NCBI GenBank assembly: GCA_036804505.1
Contig: DAIRSI010000015.1
Coordinates: forward strand, 1 to 64,000
Source: Phocaeicola_A sp036804505
Lineage (GTDB): Bacteria > Bacteroidota > Bacteroidia > Bacteroidales > Bacteroidaceae
Reading direction: 5' to 3'
DNA length: 64,000 bases
The position numbers were made by a program, and so were the translations under genes. This document shows positions 34,031-43,196 of the stretch, in pieces (the stretch's first letter is position 1; every line of letters starts with the position of its first letter). The notes under the pieces are model-generated. The model was not told the origin of the DNA. It did no database searches and saw nothing but the letters and a program-made list of their open reading frames with translations.

Positions 34031-34537
34031 TTAAGATTCGGACAGGTTCAGCCGGTTGAATTCATTTTCAAAATTGGGAGTGAAGATTCCTTTCCCCATG
34101 TTGCCGAGAATTTCCCGAATACTCCAGAATCTGCCTCCGTCCAGTTCTTCGCTGGGGGTTATGGTTCCGTCATAAACGGTTTTGAATGCATAAACCAGTT
34201 CTTTTTCCCGTGCCGATTCAAAGACGTATGAAGCCAGTTTGACAGGCTTGAAATCTGTCATGCCCAATTCTTCTCTCACTTCTCTTCGAAGAGCATCTTC
34301 CACATTTTCTCCCAAATCCACATGACCGCCTACGGACGTATCCCATTTGCCCGGTTGGATATCTTTCCATTCAGGTCTTTTCTGAAGGTACAATTCATCT
34401 TTGCCGTTGAATACATGGAGATGGACAACGGGATGCAATAGTTTGCTGCCATTGTGGCATTCGCCGCGGGTTGCCGATGAAAGGATATTTCCCAACTCAT
34501 CCACCACAGGAAACAATTCTGCAGAATTATCTTTCAT
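34031..34537 (-). CDS. Nudix hydrolase
   Basis: A 168-aa protein with the Nudix box from GHVDLGENVEDALRR into EVREELG (GX5EX7REUXEEXGU pattern). These enzymes hydrolyse nucleoside-diphosphate-linked compounds, and the sequence is closest in style to the YfcD/IDI-like group. The substrate cannot be predicted. It lies 2 nt downstream of queA on the minus strand, so the two genes are one transcript. Confidence 0.88.
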   Translation of the reverse strand: MKDNSAELFPVVDELGNILSSATRGECHNGSKLLHPVVHLHVFNGKDELYLQKRPEWKDIQPGKWDTSVGGHVDLGENVEDALRREVREELGMTDFKPVKLASYVFESAREKELVYAFKTVYDGTITPSEELDGGRFWSIREILGNMGKGIFTPNFENEFNRLNLSES

Positions 34538-34539
34538 TC

Positions 34540-35757
34540 TTAAGGTATTAAAAGAGAACTGTCGCCGTAGCTCAGAAAACGGAAACCATGTTTCAGTGCA
34601 TAATCATAGACTTTCCTCCAGTCTTCACCGATGAAAGCGGAAACCAGTAGGAGCAGAGTGCTCTGCGGCTGGTGAAAATTGGTGACCATGCCTTTTACCA
34701 CGTGATATTTGTAGCCTGGGGCAATAATCACCTGAGTGCTGGAATGCAGTGCGTCCAACTGATGCCTGTCCATGTAAGCGAGAATATTTTTCAAGGCATC
34801 CAAAGTGGAGACTTCAGTCTGATGGTCGTACGGCTGCCATTGGTTTACGTGCATTTCTTCTTCCGTAGCATCTGGATTCTTTGTCAGAGTTACTCCTATA
34901 TAATAAAGACTCTCCAAAGTCCTTACCGAAGTTGTCCCTACAGCGAAGCACTCTCCGTTGAATGCAATCAGTCTTTCCAATGTGTGGCGGCTGATGGAAA
35001 TATATTCCGTATGCATTTCATGTCCTTGTATTTCTTTGGCAGTGACAGGCTTGAATGTTCCGGCTCCTACATGCAACGTGAGTTCTTCTATTTCGATATT
35101 TTTCTCCTGAAGAGAATCGAATACCTGTTGCGTGAAGTGCAAGCCGGCGGTAGGAGCAGCCACCGATCCCTTTATTTTGGAATAAATCGTTTGATAAGTA
35201 ACTTTATCGCTTTCCTGAGTTTCCCGTTTCAAGTAGGGCGGGATGGGCAGTACCCCGAACACTTCCAGAATGTCGGCAAAAGTGACTTTTGCATTATCCC
35301 ATCTGAAATCCACCCGCGTGCTTGTTCCGATGGTATCACCCTTTTCTGCCGAAAGAGTGATTTTCTTGCCTTTTACTATCATCTGTCTGCTGAGGATTTC
35401 TCCTTTCCACTTTCTCAGATTTCCAATCATGCACTGCCATGCCACATGCTCCGTCTGCTGGAAATTCATGGCATAGTCTGCAGGCTCGTCGGGTTCCAGA
35501 CAAAAAACCTCTATCAAAGCACCCGTTGCTTTGTGAAAATGCAAGCGGGCCTGAATCACTTTCGTGTTGTTGCGTATCAGCAAGGTCCCTTCGGGAATAT
35601 ATTCCGCCAGACTGCAGAATTTGCTTTCGCTTATTTCTCCGCTTTTGTAAAGAAGCAGCTTCGATTGGTCACGTACTTTCAACGGAAATTTCGCTATACG
35701 TTCTTCCGGCAGATCGTAATTGTAATCACTGATTTTGATATGTTTGGTACCGCTCAT
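34540..35757 (-). CDS. queA: S-adenosylmethionine:tRNA ribosyltransferase-isomerase
   Basis: QueA transfers the ribosyl part of SAM to preQ1 in tRNA, giving epoxyqueuosine. The 405-aa form is somewhat longer than the ~350 aa of E. coli. It has the N-terminal YDLPEERIAKFP, the conserved APTAGLHFT and LHVGAGTFKPV, and TNFHQPQSTLLLLVSA near the C terminus. The queE/queD genes for the precursor lie elsewhere in this window (57066-57930). It is divergent from the DUF2027/Smr gene. Confidence 0.95.
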   Translation of the reverse strand: MSGTKHIKISDYNYDLPEERIAKFPLKVRDQSKLLLYKSGEISESKFCSLAEYIPEGTLLIRNNTKVIQARLHFHKATGALIEVFCLEPDEPADYAMNFQQTEHVAWQCMIGNLRKWKGEILSRQMIVKGKKITLSAEKGDTIGTSTRVDFRWDNAKVTFADILEVFGVLPIPPYLKRETQESDKVTYQTIYSKIKGSVAAPTAGLHFTQQVFDSLQEKNIEIEELTLHVGAGTFKPVTAKEIQGHEMHTEYISISRHTLERLIAFNGECFAVGTTSVRTLESLYYIGVTLTKNPDATEEEMHVNQWQPYDHQTEVSTLDALKNILAYMDRHQLDALHSSTQVIIAPGYKYHVVKGMVTNFHQPQSTLLLLVSAFIGEDWRKVYDYALKHGFRFLSYGDSSLLIP

Positions 35758-35782
35758 TCTTATCTTGTTTTTAATATTATGG

Positions 35783-35790
35783 CAAAGTTA
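35783..35790 (-). promoter_or_regulatory. queA promoter, -7 box TAACTTTG
   Basis: Read on the minus strand, the box is an exact TAnnTTTG and lies 25 nt upstream of the queA ATG. No -33 match is seen. It is 13 bp from the oppositely oriented -7 box of the Smr gene. Confidence 0.55.
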
Positions 35791-35803
35791 AACAATTATT
35801 ATG

Positions 35804-35811
35804 TATCTTTG
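35804..35811 (+). promoter_or_regulatory. Promoter of the DUF2027/Smr gene, -7 box TATCTTTG
   Basis: An exact TAnnTTTG match. Transcription would begin near 35818, downstream of an ATG at 35815, so ATG 35845 is the likely translation start. Confidence 0.55.
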
Positions 35812-35844
35812 CCCATGCTAAATGAGAAAAAACAGTTTTTAGAT

Positions 35845-36951
35845 ATGAAAATAGGAGATAAAGTACGCTTCCTCAGTGAAGTAGGAGGAGGTATCGTGAA
35901 AGGTTTTCAAGGAAAGAACCTTGCTTTGGTTGAAGATGAAGACGGTTTTGAAATACCCATGCCGATAACCGAGTGTGTGGTGATAGAGACCGATGATTAC
36001 AATATCAAGCGCAAGCCGCAGGCACCACAGCCCGAAGCGGTCAAGGAAATGTCAAAAAAAGAACAGGAAAAGCGTTACGCTGCAACGATGAATGACGAGG
36101 AACCCGAAGAGAATCTTGACATCACTTACAAGGCCAAGCCGATAGAAACGAAAGAAGGTGAGAAACTGAATCTGTTTCTGGCATTTGTACCTCAGGATAT
36201 CAAAGCCATTTCTTCCTCATCTTTTGAGTCTTACATTGTGAACGACAGCAATTACTATGTCCGTTTCAGCTATCTTTCGGCCGAAGGCAAGAACTGGCAG
36301 ATGCGGGTTACGGATGTCGTTGAACCCAATATGAAGTTCCTTTTGGAAGAGTTCGATAAAGACAGATTGAATGAGATGGAGCATGTAGCAGTGCAGTTCT
36401 TTGCCTATAAAGAAGAAAAAAGCTTTTCTTTGAAACCGGCAGCTACTGTGGAGTTACGCATTGATACCGTGAAATTCTATAAATTACACACGTTCAGGGA
36501 TTCCGATTTCTTCGAACAGCCAGCTTTGGTTTATGATATTGTTCGGAATGATGTTCCGGAGAAACAGGTTTATGTTGAGGCTGAAGACCTTCAGAAAGTT
36601 TTTTTCCAGAAGAAGGATGCCGATCAGACACATGCTCCTCAGCCGCAAAAGAAAGAACACAAGAATGGTATTCTGGAAGTGGATTTGCACATCAACGAGC
36701 TATTGGATGATACGGGGAAAATGTCATCCGGAGAAATTCTCAATTATCAGTTAGAGGTGTTCAGAAAAACTTTGGAGGAATATAAAAACAAGAAAGGACA
36801 GAAAATCGTGTTCATTCACGGCAAAGGCGACGGGGTACTCCGCAACGCCATCCTCGGTGAATTGAAGGCCAAATATAAGGACCGGTGTTCGTATCAGGAT
36901 GCCTCTTTCCGGGAGTATGGTTTTGGCGCTACCTTAGTCATTATCAGGTAA
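35845..36951 (+). CDS. DUF2027 and Smr domain protein
   Basis: About 368 aa starting MKIGDKVRFLSEVGGG, a small beta-barrel-like module. A DUF2027 region follows (about 110-270), then a charged linker with QPQKKEHKNG, and a C-terminal Smr (MutS2-type) domain with VDLHINELL and the HGKGDGVLRNAI loop. Smr domains are nucleases or nucleic-acid-binding modules, and the HGKG loop is intact. A longer reading to 34672 runs antisense through queA and is not real. This domain pairing is typical of Bacteroidetes; the function is unknown. Confidence 0.88.
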   Translation: MKIGDKVRFLSEVGGGIVKGFQGKNLALVEDEDGFEIPMPITECVVIETDDYNIKRKPQAPQPEAVKEMSKKEQEKRYAATMNDEEPEENLDITYKAKPIETKEGEKLNLFLAFVPQDIKAISSSSFESYIVNDSNYYVRFSYLSAEGKNWQMRVTDVVEPNMKFLLEEFDKDRLNEMEHVAVQFFAYKEEKSFSLKPAATVELRIDTVKFYKLHTFRDSDFFEQPALVYDIVRNDVPEKQVYVEAEDLQKVFFQKKDADQTHAPQPQKKEHKNGILEVDLHINELLDDTGKMSSGEILNYQLEVFRKTLEEYKNKKGQKIVFIHGKGDGVLRNAILGELKAKYKDRCSYQDASFREYGFGATLVIIR

Positions 36952-36977
36952 GTTTCTACTAACAAATACATACAAGA

Positions 36978-37691
36978 ATGAAAAAGACATTATTATTGGC
37001 CTTTCTTCTATTAGGCACTACAGCAGGTTATGCGCAATTGGATGTACAGTTACATTATGATTTGGGAAATGGACTATACGGAAATAATCTGGGTAACCGT
37101 CCGCATCTGACTTCTACGGTTGAGAATTTCAAGGCCGACAGATGGGGTAGTACTTATTTCTTCGTTGATTTCGATTACAAGGACCATGAGAGCAAATCCG
37201 CTTATTGGGAAATCTCGCGGGAACTGAAATTCTGGAAAGCGCCGATTTCGGCACATGTGGAGTATGACGGCGGTTTGAATACCAGTGCCGGATATAACGA
37301 TGCGTATCTGGTTGGTCCTGCCTATGGCTGGGTTAGCAAGGATTTCAGCAAGAACTTTTCTTTGCAGCTGTTGTACAAGTACATCACCGGTGTCCGTCAG
37401 CATCATAACTGGCAGGTTACGGCTGTATGGGGAGATACTTTTGCTCAAGGACTATGCACGTTCAGTGGTTTTGCCGATTTATGGCATGACAACACGGTGA
37501 AAGGAAATCTGATTTTTTTGAGTGAGCCTCAGTTTTGGTTCAATTTGAACAAGGTGAGAGGTGTTGCAAAAGATTTCAATCTGAGTTTAGGTAGTGAGGT
37601 AGAGATAAGCAATAACTTCGTATGGAACACCAAAGGGCAGAACAATCGCGTTTATGCGATTCCTACAATTGCTGCCAAATGGACTTTCTGA
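36978..37691 (+). CDS. DUF5020 family outer-membrane protein (Tsx-like)
   Basis: A 237-aa protein with a signal peptide (ending AGYAQ) followed by alternating beta-strands and ending in Phe (AAKWTF), typical of an outer-membrane barrel. The sequence resembles the DUF5020 group, which is related to nucleoside-specific Tsx channels (DRWGSTYFFVDFDY). A nucleoside channel role is plausible but unproven. It lies 26 nt after the Smr gene and is followed by a strong terminator. Confidence 0.8.
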   Translation: MKKTLLLAFLLLGTTAGYAQLDVQLHYDLGNGLYGNNLGNRPHLTSTVENFKADRWGSTYFFVDFDYKDHESKSAYWEISRELKFWKAPISAHVEYDGGLNTSAGYNDAYLVGPAYGWVSKDFSKNFSLQLLYKYITGVRQHHNWQVTAVWGDTFAQGLCTFSGFADLWHDNTVKGNLIFLSEPQFWFNLNKVRGVAKDFNLSLGSEVEISNNFVWNTKGQNNRVYAIPTIAAKWTF

Positions 37692-37715
37692 CAGGCCTTT
37701 AAACTGATAAAAATA

Positions 37716-37763
37716 AAAATCCTTTTGTTCCGGACTGGTTACAGGAACAAAAGGATTTTTTTA
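37716..37763. terminator. Bidirectional terminator, 17-bp stem
   Basis: 37716-37732 pairs perfectly with 37745-37761, with a 12-nt loop and T runs on both strands. It separates the DUF5020 gene from the convergent acyl-CoA dehydrogenase operon. Confidence 0.9.
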
Positions 37764-37782
37764 TTGTGTTCAATAAAAGGAA

Positions 37783-39492
37783 TCAGGCTTTGCGATAGCT
37801 TGCCAATTCTTCCTCTTTGAAGTTTTCAATGAATTTGCTGTGCTTTTCGATTTCAGCTTCTGCATAGTTCACATACACGCGAAGAGATTTTTCGAAGAGC
37901 TCTTTGTCGGCAGAAGTATCCTGCAACAACAGCTGGCACATCACGCAGTCGGCAGCCATTTCCATAAGGCGGCGCGCTGCAAAGTCTTGGAGTTCCTGAT
38001 CGGCAGCCTCTTTCACCAGGTTTGTGCTGGCTTCGAACTTGTCCGTCATGGTTTTGATGCGTTCTTTAATGCCTTCCAATTCCGGAAGAGTCTCTTGAGA
38101 TTCCCATTCACGCAACATCTGCAAGTAGCTTCCGTTGGTCACATAGCGGATGGCGGCAACAGTCTGCAACTGGGTTGTTCCTTCATAGATGCTGGTGATG
38201 CGGGCATCGCGGTAAATGCGTTGGCAGGCATATTCCAGCATGAATCCCGAACCTCCGTGAATCTGGATACAGTCATAAGCGTTCTGGTTGGCATATTCCG
38301 AATTCATTCCTTTTGCCAAAGGAGTGAGTGCATCGGCCAGTTTTGCATATTTTTTCTGTTCCGTACGTTCTTCAGGGGTCAGTTTGCGCTCGCGTGCAAG
38401 GTCTTCAAGAGCTTTGTAGATATCCACGAAACGTGCTGTCTGATACAGCAAAGCACGTCCTGCATCCAGTTTGGCTTTCATGGTAGCCAGCATGTCATAG
38501 ACAGCCGGGAAATCGATGATGTTTTTGCCGAACTGCTTGCGTTCCAAAGCATAAGCAAGTCCTTCATTGTAGGCAGCCTGTGACAATCCAACAGATTGAG
38601 CGGCGATACCCAGGCGGGCACCGTTCATCAGCGCCATTACATATTTAATCAAACCGAGTTTGCGGTCGCCGCAAAGTTCGGCATGAGCATTCTTGTAAAC
38701 CAGTTCGCAGGTAGGAGAACCATGGATACCCAATTTGTTCTCGATGTGGCGTACATCCACGCCGCCCTGTCTCTTGTCATAGATGAACATGGAGAGTCCG
38801 CGTCCGTCATGAGTTCCTTCTTCGGAACGAGCCAGAACCAGATGAATGTCAGCATCTCCGTTGGTGATGAAACGTTTTACTCCGTTCAGCAGCCAGCAGC
38901 CGTCTTCCTCGCTGTAAGTAGCTTTCAGCATGACGCTTTGCAGGTCGGAACCCGCATCCGGCTCAGTCAAGTCCATTGACATGGTTTCACCCTTGCACAC
39001 GCGAGGAATGAAACGGCCGTGCTGTTCTTCATTTCCGAATTCATAGAGAGTTTCGATACAGTCCTGGAGTGACCAGATGTTTCCGAATCCGGCATCAGCC
39101 GCGGCAACTATTTCCGCACACATGGTGTAGGGAGTGATAGGGAAGTTCAGTCCGCCAAATTTGCGCGGCATGGTCATTCCGTTCAGTCCGGCTTCCACCA
39201 TTGCTTTCATGTTTTCTTTTGTTCCCGAAGCATAATCCACACGGCCATTGGCCAAATGAGGACCTTCGGCATCCACACCTTCTGCATTCGGAGCGATGGT
39301 TTCCGCACTGATGGCACCCGTTATTTCCAGTACCTTGTCATAAGAATCCAAGGCATCGTTGTAATCAGCCGGAGCGTAGTCGAAATCGTCCTTGTCTTTG
39401 TAATCGCGTTCTTTCAGTTCGCAAATTCTCTTCATCATCGGATTGTTCAGATGAAATCGGAGTTCAGGTATATCGGTATAAAAATTTGCCAT
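37783..39492 (-). CDS. Acyl-CoA dehydrogenase
   Basis: A flavoprotein of 569 aa that oxidises acyl-CoA to enoyl-CoA or, with EtfAB, may work in the reductive direction. It has the family's signature regions (MDLTEPDAGSDLQSV, VKRFITNGDADIHLV, QIHGGSGFMLEYACQRIYRDARI) and a C-terminal helical extension beyond the ~380-residue core. It is the last gene of etfB-etfA-acd, 2 nt after etfA, so ETF is its direct electron partner. Chain-length specificity cannot be read. Confidence 0.93.
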   Translation of the reverse strand: MANFYTDIPELRFHLNNPMMKRICELKERDYKDKDDFDYAPADYNDALDSYDKVLEITGAISAETIAPNAEGVDAEGPHLANGRVDYASGTKENMKAMVEAGLNGMTMPRKFGGLNFPITPYTMCAEIVAAADAGFGNIWSLQDCIETLYEFGNEEQHGRFIPRVCKGETMSMDLTEPDAGSDLQSVMLKATYSEEDGCWLLNGVKRFITNGDADIHLVLARSEEGTHDGRGLSMFIYDKRQGGVDVRHIENKLGIHGSPTCELVYKNAHAELCGDRKLGLIKYVMALMNGARLGIAAQSVGLSQAAYNEGLAYALERKQFGKNIIDFPAVYDMLATMKAKLDAGRALLYQTARFVDIYKALEDLARERKLTPEERTEQKKYAKLADALTPLAKGMNSEYANQNAYDCIQIHGGSGFMLEYACQRIYRDARITSIYEGTTQLQTVAAIRYVTNGSYLQMLREWESQETLPELEGIKERIKTMTDKFEASTNLVKEAADQELQDFAARRLMEMAADCVMCQLLLQDTSADKELFEKSLRVYVNYAEAEIEKHSKFIENFKEEELASYRKA

Positions 39493-39494
39493 CT

Positions 39495-40514
39495 TTACTT
39501 GGAATTTTGTTTGTAATACTTAATCATTTTAGGAACCACCTCTTCTACGGTACCTGTGATAACGTAGTCGGCTATTTGATTGATAGGAGCGTTCACATCG
39601 CTATTGATGGAAATGATGATTCCGCTTTCTCTCATACCTGCAATGTGCTGGATCTGTCCCGATATTCCACAAGCTATGTAAAGTTTGGGACGTACGGTGA
39701 CACCTGTCTGGCCTATCTGGCGGTCATGCTCGCAGAAGCCTGCATCTACAGCGGCGCGGCTGGCGCCCACTTCGGCGTGAAGTTCCTTTGCCAGTTCGTA
39801 GAGCATTTCGAAATTCTCCTTCGAACCTACTCCGTAGCCTCCGCTCACGATGATGGGAGAGCCTTTCAGGTTATTCTTGGCCTTTTCTATATGGCGTTCG
39901 ATGACTTTTACCACGTAATCCGTGTCGGCTACATATTTGCCTACTTCGTGTCTGATGACTTCACCCTTATAATTTGCATCGAGGATTTCTTTTTTCATCA
40001 CACCTTCGCGAACTGTCGCCATTTGAGGACGATGTTCCGGATTGACAATGGTTGCCACGATGTTTCCTCCGAATGCCGGACGAATCTGATAAAGCAGGTT
40101 CTCATAAGTCTTTCCTGTTTTTTTATCTTCGTGCGAACCTATTTCGAGAGCTGTACAGTCGGCAGTCAGGCCGCTTGTCAGTGCTGAAGATACGCGCGGA
40201 CCCAAGTCGCGTCCGATAACTGTTGCACCCATGAGGCAAATTTGAGGTTTCTCTTCCTTGAACAAGTTCACCAAAACAGATGTGTGAGGCATGGATGTGT
40301 ATGGGAACAGACCCGGAGCATCAAAAATATGAAGCTTGTCCACTCCGTAGGGAAGAACCTGCTTCTCTATATCTTTCAAGTCGGCTCCTGCAACCACGGC
40401 TTCCAGCTGGCAGCCAAGCTGATTAGCTAACTTGCGACCTTTGGTCAAAAGTTCGAGACTTACATCGGCCACTGTGGTGCCTTCAATCTCGCAATAAACA
40501 AAAACGTTATTCAT
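39495..40514 (-). CDS. etfA: Electron transfer flavoprotein, alpha subunit
   Basis: A 339-aa ETF alpha subunit whose C-terminal FAD domain carries SGGYGVGSKENFEML, VGASRAAVDAGF and QIGQTGVTVRPKLYIACGISG, with the usual AINSD-like region reading SINSDVNAPI. It shuttles electrons between the acyl-CoA dehydrogenase encoded next and other redox partners. It lies 5 nt after etfB. Confidence 0.96.
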   Translation of the reverse strand: MNNVFVYCEIEGTTVADVSLELLTKGRKLANQLGCQLEAVVAGADLKDIEKQVLPYGVDKLHIFDAPGLFPYTSMPHTSVLVNLFKEEKPQICLMGATVIGRDLGPRVSSALTSGLTADCTALEIGSHEDKKTGKTYENLLYQIRPAFGGNIVATIVNPEHRPQMATVREGVMKKEILDANYKGEVIRHEVGKYVADTDYVVKVIERHIEKAKNNLKGSPIIVSGGYGVGSKENFEMLYELAKELHAEVGASRAAVDAGFCEHDRQIGQTGVTVRPKLYIACGISGQIQHIAGMRESGIIISINSDVNAPINQIADYVITGTVEEVVPKMIKYYKQNSK

Positions 40515-40519
40515 AATCC

Positions 40520-41413
40520 TTATCCTATAGTGTGGTTAGCTAATAATTCAACAATCAAATCTTCTACATCCTTGTCGCTTCCTGTCATGGATTTGCTTTC
40601 CTTGGTTTGGAACACGATGTTCTGGATGGCTTTCACCTTGGTAGGTGATCCGCTGAGTCCGCATTGAGCCAAGTCACCGTTTACATCGGCAACGGTCCAC
40701 TCCGTAATGTTCAGATAAGGTTTCTTGTCATATTGGTCGGCATAAGGAAGAGCCTCGCCATTCTGAGTGATGGCTGCTTTTTCCTGTGCACCCAAGGCAC
40801 GTTTGTATTTCATCACCAGTTTGGCATTCTGTGGACGGCAGGGAGCTGCGCTTCCGTTCACCGTAATCACGATAGGAAGAGGTCCTTCCACCGTTTCCAC
40901 TCCGCCGTCGATATGACGTTTCACTGTGATTCTTTTTTTATCTTCATCCACTTTAAGGATTTCCTCAGCATAAGTAATCTGGGTAAGTCCCAGTTTCTCG
41001 GCAACCTGCGGACCAACCTGTGCGGTATCTCCGTCAATGGCCTGGCGTCCGCCGATGATGACATCGAATTTACCTATCTTGCGGATGGCGGTTGCCAAAG
41101 CATACGAAGTGGCCAGGGTATCAGCACCGGCAAAAGCTCTGTCGGTCAAGAGATAGCCTCCGTCGGTTCCGCGGAACAGTCCTTCACGAATAATAGCAGC
41201 GGCCCTGCCCGGACCCATTGTCAATATATGAACAGTCGAACCCGGAAACTGGTCCTTCAGGCGAAGAGCCTGTTCTAGTGCGTTCAAGTCCTCAGGGTTG
41301 AAGATGGCTGGCAGTGCAGCACGGTTTACTGTGCCCTCCGGCGTCATAGCGTCTTTTCCCACGTTTCGAGTGTCTGGTACTTGCTTCGCTAATACTACGA
41401 TTTTTAAACTCAT
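40520..41413 (-). CDS. etfB: Electron transfer flavoprotein, beta subunit
   Basis: A 297-aa ETF beta subunit with KQVPDTRNVG near the N terminus and the nucleotide-binding IIGGRQAIDGDTAQVGPQVA. The sequence is longer than mitochondrial ETF-beta, as in anaerobe ETFs. The bifurcating type, which binds a second FAD, is possible but not decided here. It is the first gene of the etfB-etfA-acd operon, with a consensus promoter. Confidence 0.95.
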   Translation of the reverse strand: MSLKIVVLAKQVPDTRNVGKDAMTPEGTVNRAALPAIFNPEDLNALEQALRLKDQFPGSTVHILTMGPGRAAAIIREGLFRGTDGGYLLTDRAFAGADTLATSYALATAIRKIGKFDVIIGGRQAIDGDTAQVGPQVAEKLGLTQITYAEEILKVDEDKKRITVKRHIDGGVETVEGPLPIVITVNGSAAPCRPQNAKLVMKYKRALGAQEKAAITQNGEALPYADQYDKKPYLNITEWTVADVNGDLAQCGLSGSPTKVKAIQNIVFQTKESKSMTGSDKDVEDLIVELLANHTIG

Positions 41414-41468
41414 GTTATATTAATTAAAGTTTTTACCTTTTTTTATAAGTTCTGAAAAAATCAGGCTG

Positions 41469-41499
41469 CAAAATTACTCAAACCTTGGTTATTATCAAA
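41469..41499 (-). promoter_or_regulatory. etfB operon promoter
   Basis: On the minus strand, TTTG (41499-41496), exactly 19 bp and TAATTTTG (41476-41469): a full consensus promoter. Confidence 0.8.
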
Positions 41500-41591
41500 A
41501 TATCTTTGCTTAAAAATGCACAAACGGCTTTCTTTTGAGCAATAGAAACTCAAATCAGTAAGATGGGTATAAAAAACAGTGATATATTTTA

Positions 41592-41621
41592 TTGTTTATT
41601 CCATTTTTGTTTTTACATTTG
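41592..41621 (+). promoter_or_regulatory. Promoter of the ECF S-component-like gene
   Basis: TTG (41592-41594), 19 bp and TACATTTG (41614-41621). The 5' UTR would be about 37 nt, too short for a known riboswitch. Confidence 0.7.
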
Positions 41622-41664
41622 CAAAAGTCGAAAAAATTAAAAAACAATTATAAACTTAAACAAT

Positions 41665-42180
41665 ATGCAGACAGTCGATTTAAAGCTCCAGTCATTGGGG
41701 TATTCGCAAACAAAGACCTATCTGGTAGCAGCTATTTTCGTTGTGGGAAACGTTCTGTTTCCACAGCTATGTCATCTAGTTCCTCAGGGGGGGCTGATGT
41801 TTTTACCTATTTATTTCTTTACTTTGGTAGCCGCTTACAAGTACGGATGGAAAGCCGGATTGCTCACGGCAGTACTATCGCCGTTGGCAAATCATCTTTT
41901 GTTCGGCATGCCGGCTTTGGCAGTATTGCCGGCCATTCTTACCAAATCGGTATTTTTGGCAGTAGCTGCTAGCATGGCTGCACGTTATTTTAATAAGATT
42001 TCCATCCCTATCATGCTTCTGGTGGTATTGTCCTATCAGGTATTCGGTACTTTGGTGGAATGGGCCATGGTAAAAGATTTCTTTGTTGCCGTACAGGATT
42101 TCAGAATGGGAGTTCCGGGAATGCTGATTCAGATTTTCGGTGCTTACCTCCTTATTAAATATATTTTGGCAACAAAATAA
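41665..42180 (+). CDS. ECF transporter S component-like membrane protein
   Basis: A 171-aa protein with about five hydrophobic helices (20-40, 46-60, 65-90, 95-115, 120-165). Glycine-rich helix starts such as YKYGWKAGLLTAVLSPLANHLLFG resemble substrate-binding S components of ECF vitamin transporters. The S component binds the vitamin and needs a shared EcfT/EcfA module, which is not near here. The substrate is not apparent, and no vitamin riboswitch is upstream. A small unrelated membrane protein is the alternative. Confidence 0.6.
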   Translation: MQTVDLKLQSLGYSQTKTYLVAAIFVVGNVLFPQLCHLVPQGGLMFLPIYFFTLVAAYKYGWKAGLLTAVLSPLANHLLFGMPALAVLPAILTKSVFLAVAASMAARYFNKISIPIMLLVVLSYQVFGTLVEWAMVKDFFVAVQDFRMGVPGMLIQIFGAYLLIKYILATK

Positions 42181-42203
42181 AAACATCTCTGAAATTATAC
42201 AAT

Positions 42204-42250
42204 AAGTGCCGTCAATGAATTATAAAAAATTCACTGACGGCACTTTCTTT
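42204..42250. terminator. Bidirectional terminator
   Basis: AAGTGCCGTCA (42204-42214) pairs with TGACGGCACTT (42235-42245), and the inner part (about 42215-42221 with 42228-42234) extends the stem. It serves the convergent genes on both sides. Confidence 0.85.
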
Positions 42251-43196
42251 ATAGATTCAACGCAGCAACCCTTTCTGCCGATTCTTTGAATTCCTTCATG
42301 ACATCCCGCACGATGTCACCTGCAGGAAGTATTTCTTTGAGGTAGGATGCAATCTGTCCTATTTCGAGAGTACCTTCTTCCATGTCGCCTTCGAATATGC
42401 CTTTTTTGGCACGGGCCTTTCCCAGAATCTCTTTCAGCTGTTCAGGAGAAGCGCCTTCGGATTCAGCCGTTTCCACTTTTTGGTAGAATTCATTTTTTAT
42501 CATTCGGGTAGGAGAGAGCTTTTTCAGGCAAAGCATAGTGTCACCTTCGTTAAGAGCGCAGCACCTTTCTTTATAGGCTTCGCTGGCAGAACTCTCGGCA
42601 CTCATGGCGAAGCGTGTGCCCATTTGCACTCCTTCGGCACCCAGTACGAAAGCTGCAAGCATGGCTTTTCCGTCGGCTATGCCGCCGGCAGCAATCAAGG
42701 GCAGTGTGGTGGCTTTTCTCACTTGGGGAATCAAGGTGAGAGTAGTCGTTTCTTCTCTTCCGTTGTGACCGCCGGCTTCGAAGCCTTCGGCAACGACGGC
42801 ATCCACGCCGGCAGCCTCACATTTCTGTGCAAACTTGGAGCTCGAAACCACATGGGCTACCTTGATGCCCGCTTCGTGTAATGTGGAAGTCCACGTTTTG
42901 GGATTTCCTGCCGAAGTGAAAACTATTTTTACTCCTTCTTCTATGATGAGGTCTATCAGAGCGTTTATGTCGGGATACATCAGCGGTACGTTTACTCCCC
43001 AAGGTTTGTCCGTAGCTTCTTTCATCTTGCGGATATGCTCCCTAAGCGTTTCGGGATGCATGGAACCTGCTCCCAGCAGTCCCAATCCGCCTGCATTGCT
43101 CACTGCAGAGGCCAGACGCCATCCGCTGCACCACACCATACCACCCTGTATGATAGGATATTCAATCTGAAAAAGTGAAGTTATTCTGTTGGTCAT
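42249..43196 (-). CDS. FMN-dependent nitronate monooxygenase / FabK-like enoyl-ACP reductase
   Basis: A 315-aa TIM-barrel flavoenzyme of the 2-nitropropane dioxygenase family. Family motifs are YPIIQGGMVWCSG at the N terminus, AEGFEAGGHNG, AAGGIADGKAMLAAFVLGAEGVQMGTRF and the tail helices. Members either detoxify nitronates or act as enoyl-ACP reductase II. The FabK-like ESSAS-type tail region (AMSAESSASEAYK) slightly favours the reductase, but the two cannot be separated safely. It is a single-gene unit. Confidence 0.85.
   Translation of the reverse strand: MTNRITSLFQIEYPIIQGGMVWCSGWRLASAVSNAGGLGLLGAGSMHPETLREHIRKMKEATDKPWGVNVPLMYPDINALIDLIIEEGVKIVFTSAGNPKTWTSTLHEAGIKVAHVVSSSKFAQKCEAAGVDAVVAEGFEAGGHNGREETTTLTLIPQVRKATTLPLIAAGGIADGKAMLAAFVLGAEGVQMGTRFAMSAESSASEAYKERCCALNEGDTMLCLKKLSPTRMIKNEFYQKVETAESEGASPEQLKEILGKARAKKGIFEGDMEEGTLEIGQIASYLKEILPAGDIVRDVMKEFKESAERVAALNL

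Noticed and set aside
34672..35844. Long N-terminal extension of the Smr protein
   Set aside because: It runs antisense through queA and across its promoter; the DUF2027 domain begins only at ATG 35845.
41622..41664. Vitamin riboswitch upstream of the S-component-like gene
   Set aside because: The untranslated region would be under 45 nt and lacks any conserved riboswitch core.
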